A stretch of 42,951 nucleotides of DNA from Anaerolinea sp. (lineage in GTDB: Bacteria > Chloroflexota > Anaerolineae > Aggregatilineales > UBA2796). The notes under the pieces were generated by a model that saw only the letters and a list, made by a program, of their open reading frames with translations, made no database searches and was not told the origin of the DNA. The stretch covers positions 1 to 42,951 of the forward strand of contig JACSRJ010000150.1 in NCBI GenBank assembly GCA_014879835.1. Reading direction: 5' to 3'. Below are positions 41,691 to 42,951 of this stretch, in pieces (positions within the stretch are counted from its first letter, which is position 1; each line of letters begins with the position of its first letter). A program made the translations under genes and the position numbers.

Positions 41691-42740
41691 ATGACCCTGA
41701 TATTAGCACTTGAAAGCTCCTGTGACGAGACCGCCGCGGCGGTGGTTGAGGATGGGGTGCGCATCCGCTCCAATGTGATTGCCTCCCAGATCGAAACCCA
41801 CCGCCAATATGGGGGGGTGTTCCCAGAGGTCGCCTCACGGATGCACGTAGAAGCGATCCATGCGGTGGTCGCCAGCGCGCTAGAGGTGGCCGCGGTCGCC
41901 CCGGCTGATCTGGATGCGGTGGCAGTAACCCACGGCCCCGGGCTGGCGGGGTCGCTTTTGGTGGGGGTGAATTTCGCTAAAGGGCTGGCCTTCGGCTGGG
42001 GCAAACCACTGTTGGGCATCAACCACCTCGAAGGGCACATCTACAGCCTGTGGCTGACCGAACATGCACCTCTGCTGCGCTTTCCGGTACTGTGTATGGT
42101 CGTCTCCGGCGGCCATACCGATCTGGTGCTGATGCGTGATCACTGCACTTATCAGATCATGGGGCGCACACTGGATGATGCGGCGGGTGAGGCCTTTGAT
42201 AAAGTGGGAAGGCTGCTGGGGCTGCCCTATCCCGGCGGACCCGCCATTGAGAAAGCAGCGGCAGAAGGCAGCCCCAGCGCGTACAGTTTTACCCGCTCCG
42301 TGATGAGCGCTGATCATCCTTATGACTTCAGCTTTTCGGGGATCAAAACGGCGGTGATGCGTGCCGTTCAGCCGCCGCCCACCGGGAAACGAGTGCGGGG
42401 CGAAGAATCGATTCAGGCAGGGGTGACTTTGCCTAACATCAACATCGCGGATGTGGCTGCGAGTTTTCAAGCCGCGGTGGTGGGAATGCTGGTCGAAAAG
42501 ACCGTGAACGCAGCCCGGGATTCAGGCGCGACGGCAATTCTGCTCTCTGGGGGAGTAAGCGCCAACCGTCTGCTGCGGGCCCAGATGCGCGAACGTTCCG
42601 CGCTGCCGGTATATTATCCGCCGCTGGTGCTGTGTACCGATAATGCCGCGATGATCGGCGCAGCCGCCTACTATCGTTATCAACAGGGGCAGCGGGACGA
42701 CCTCAATCTGGATGTGCGCCCCATGCTGCCCCTTGAGTGA
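41691..42740 (+). CDS. tsaD: tRNA N6-adenosine threonylcarbamoyltransferase TsaD
   Basis: This 349-aa protein is a full-length TsaD: N-terminal ILALESSCDETAAAVV, metal-binding NHLEGHI (His112/His116), VSGGHTDL, and DNAAMIG near the C-terminus. It makes t6A37 in tRNAs that read ANN codons, working with TsaB/TsaE and the threonylcarbamoyl-AMP from TsaC. A ~25-residue insert around 225-245 (PPPTGKRVRGEESI) is variable between lineages. It diverges from the Ppx/GppA gene. No tsaB or tsaE is in the window. Confidence 0.95.
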   Translation: MTLILALESSCDETAAAVVEDGVRIRSNVIASQIETHRQYGGVFPEVASRMHVEAIHAVVASALEVAAVAPADLDAVAVTHGPGLAGSLLVGVNFAKGLAFGWGKPLLGINHLEGHIYSLWLTEHAPLLRFPVLCMVVSGGHTDLVLMRDHCTYQIMGRTLDDAAGEAFDKVGRLLGLPYPGGPAIEKAAAEGSPSAYSFTRSVMSADHPYDFSFSGIKTAVMRAVQPPPTGKRVRGEESIQAGVTLPNINIADVAASFQAAVVGMLVEKTVNAARDSGATAILLSGGVSANRLLRAQMRERSALPVYYPPLVLCTDNAAMIGAAAYYRYQQGQRDDLNLDVRPMLPLE

Positions 42741-42756
42741 GGGGTGACGGTGGGTT

Positions 42757-42840
42757 TGCCCTCATCCTCCTGCGACCGCTGCGCGGTGCCCGTCTCCCGC
42801 ACGCGGTAGAAGGGGGGATTCGAGACTCTGAGGGGTAAAC
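42757..42840. repeat. Dispersed intergenic repeat, copy C
   Basis: Downstream of tsaD, bases 42796-42834 match copy B around 21928-21972 with few differences, and 42772-42799 match 22053-22080 of copy B in inverted orientation (26 of 28). The hairpin of copy B is partly decayed here (GCGGT instead of GCGGG). The remaining bases to 42951 show no gene. Confidence 0.6.
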
Positions 42841-42951
42841 CTGTCGTGTCCTCTAACGTTAACCCCCAAAGAATCCGGCAAGATCGTCCTCATTTTGATG
42901 ATCCGATTTGGCGCTACGACGAGCTATCAATCGGTCTAAGTGGGGACGATG

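Noticed and set aside
1-42951. CRISPR arrays, tRNA/rRNA genes and complete insertion sequences
   Set aside because: I saw no regularly spaced direct repeats, cloverleaf-type sequence or transposase reading frame anywhere.

Overview
The window looks like a chromosomal segment of a Chloroflexota bacterium, probably from the Anaerolineae side of the phylum. This is inferred from gene content and not proven: many Ser/Thr-kinase-type and two-component regulators, DUF4397 secreted proteins, GT39/GT87-type membrane glycosyltransferases, lipoproteins with Thr/Pro-rich linkers, and GC-rich 'CCCCTCTCC...' dispersed intergenic repeats. No rRNA, tRNA, CRISPR array or transposase was seen.

Left edge (1-2138). 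A near-consensus promoter drives a 42-codon gene whose product has the lasso-peptide leader signature (Y-x-x-P-x-L-x-x-x-G, then Thr at -2) and a plausible 14-residue core, GTGGSAGDSNLAFS, with Asp at position 8 and a C-terminal Ser. Immediately downstream is an HPr-kinase-like gene, the type of enzyme known to phosphorylate the C-terminal Ser of paeninodin-class lasso peptides. The B1/B2 protease and a dedicated cyclase are not in the window. A convergent SAM methyltransferase follows.

Exopolysaccharide block (2374-21789). A promoter with a perfect palindrome in its leader opens a long co-directional series: glutamine-hydrolysing AsnB-type amidotransferase, methyltransferase, Wzx-type flippase, heparinase II/III-type lyase, GT4, bi-domain dehydrogenase/Gfo-Idh-MocA oxidoreductase, methyltransferase and two GT2 enzymes. 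A convergent undecaprenyl-phosphate sugar transferase, an O-antigen-ligase-like/TPR protein and a propeller-glycosidase lipoprotein complete it. Together these could start, extend, flip, polymerise and trim an extracellular polysaccharide. The core of the block is visibly more AT-rich than its flanks, and base composition changes inside genes at both ends, so it looks mosaic.

Middle (21790-32822). A repeat-filled gap is followed by HflX GTPase coupled to a small membrane protein, a secreted DUF4397 protein, a GT87-like membrane enzyme overlapping a Ser/Thr kinase-receiver-LuxR fusion, a DUF402 protein with a small membrane protein, a secreted clan-A-type glycosidase, an orphan sensor histidine kinase that overlaps it tail to tail, and a TlpA-like thioredoxin.

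Right part (32823-42951). This holds a styrene/indole monooxygenase-like flavoprotein without a visible reductase, a GT39-type membrane protein, an FG-GAP-like lipoprotein, a single-domain response regulator, a class II aldolase homologue that has lost its metal ligands, a CYTH triphosphate-tunnel enzyme overlapping a Ppx/GppA-HD phosphatase, and TsaD. The window ends in another copy of the dispersed repeat.
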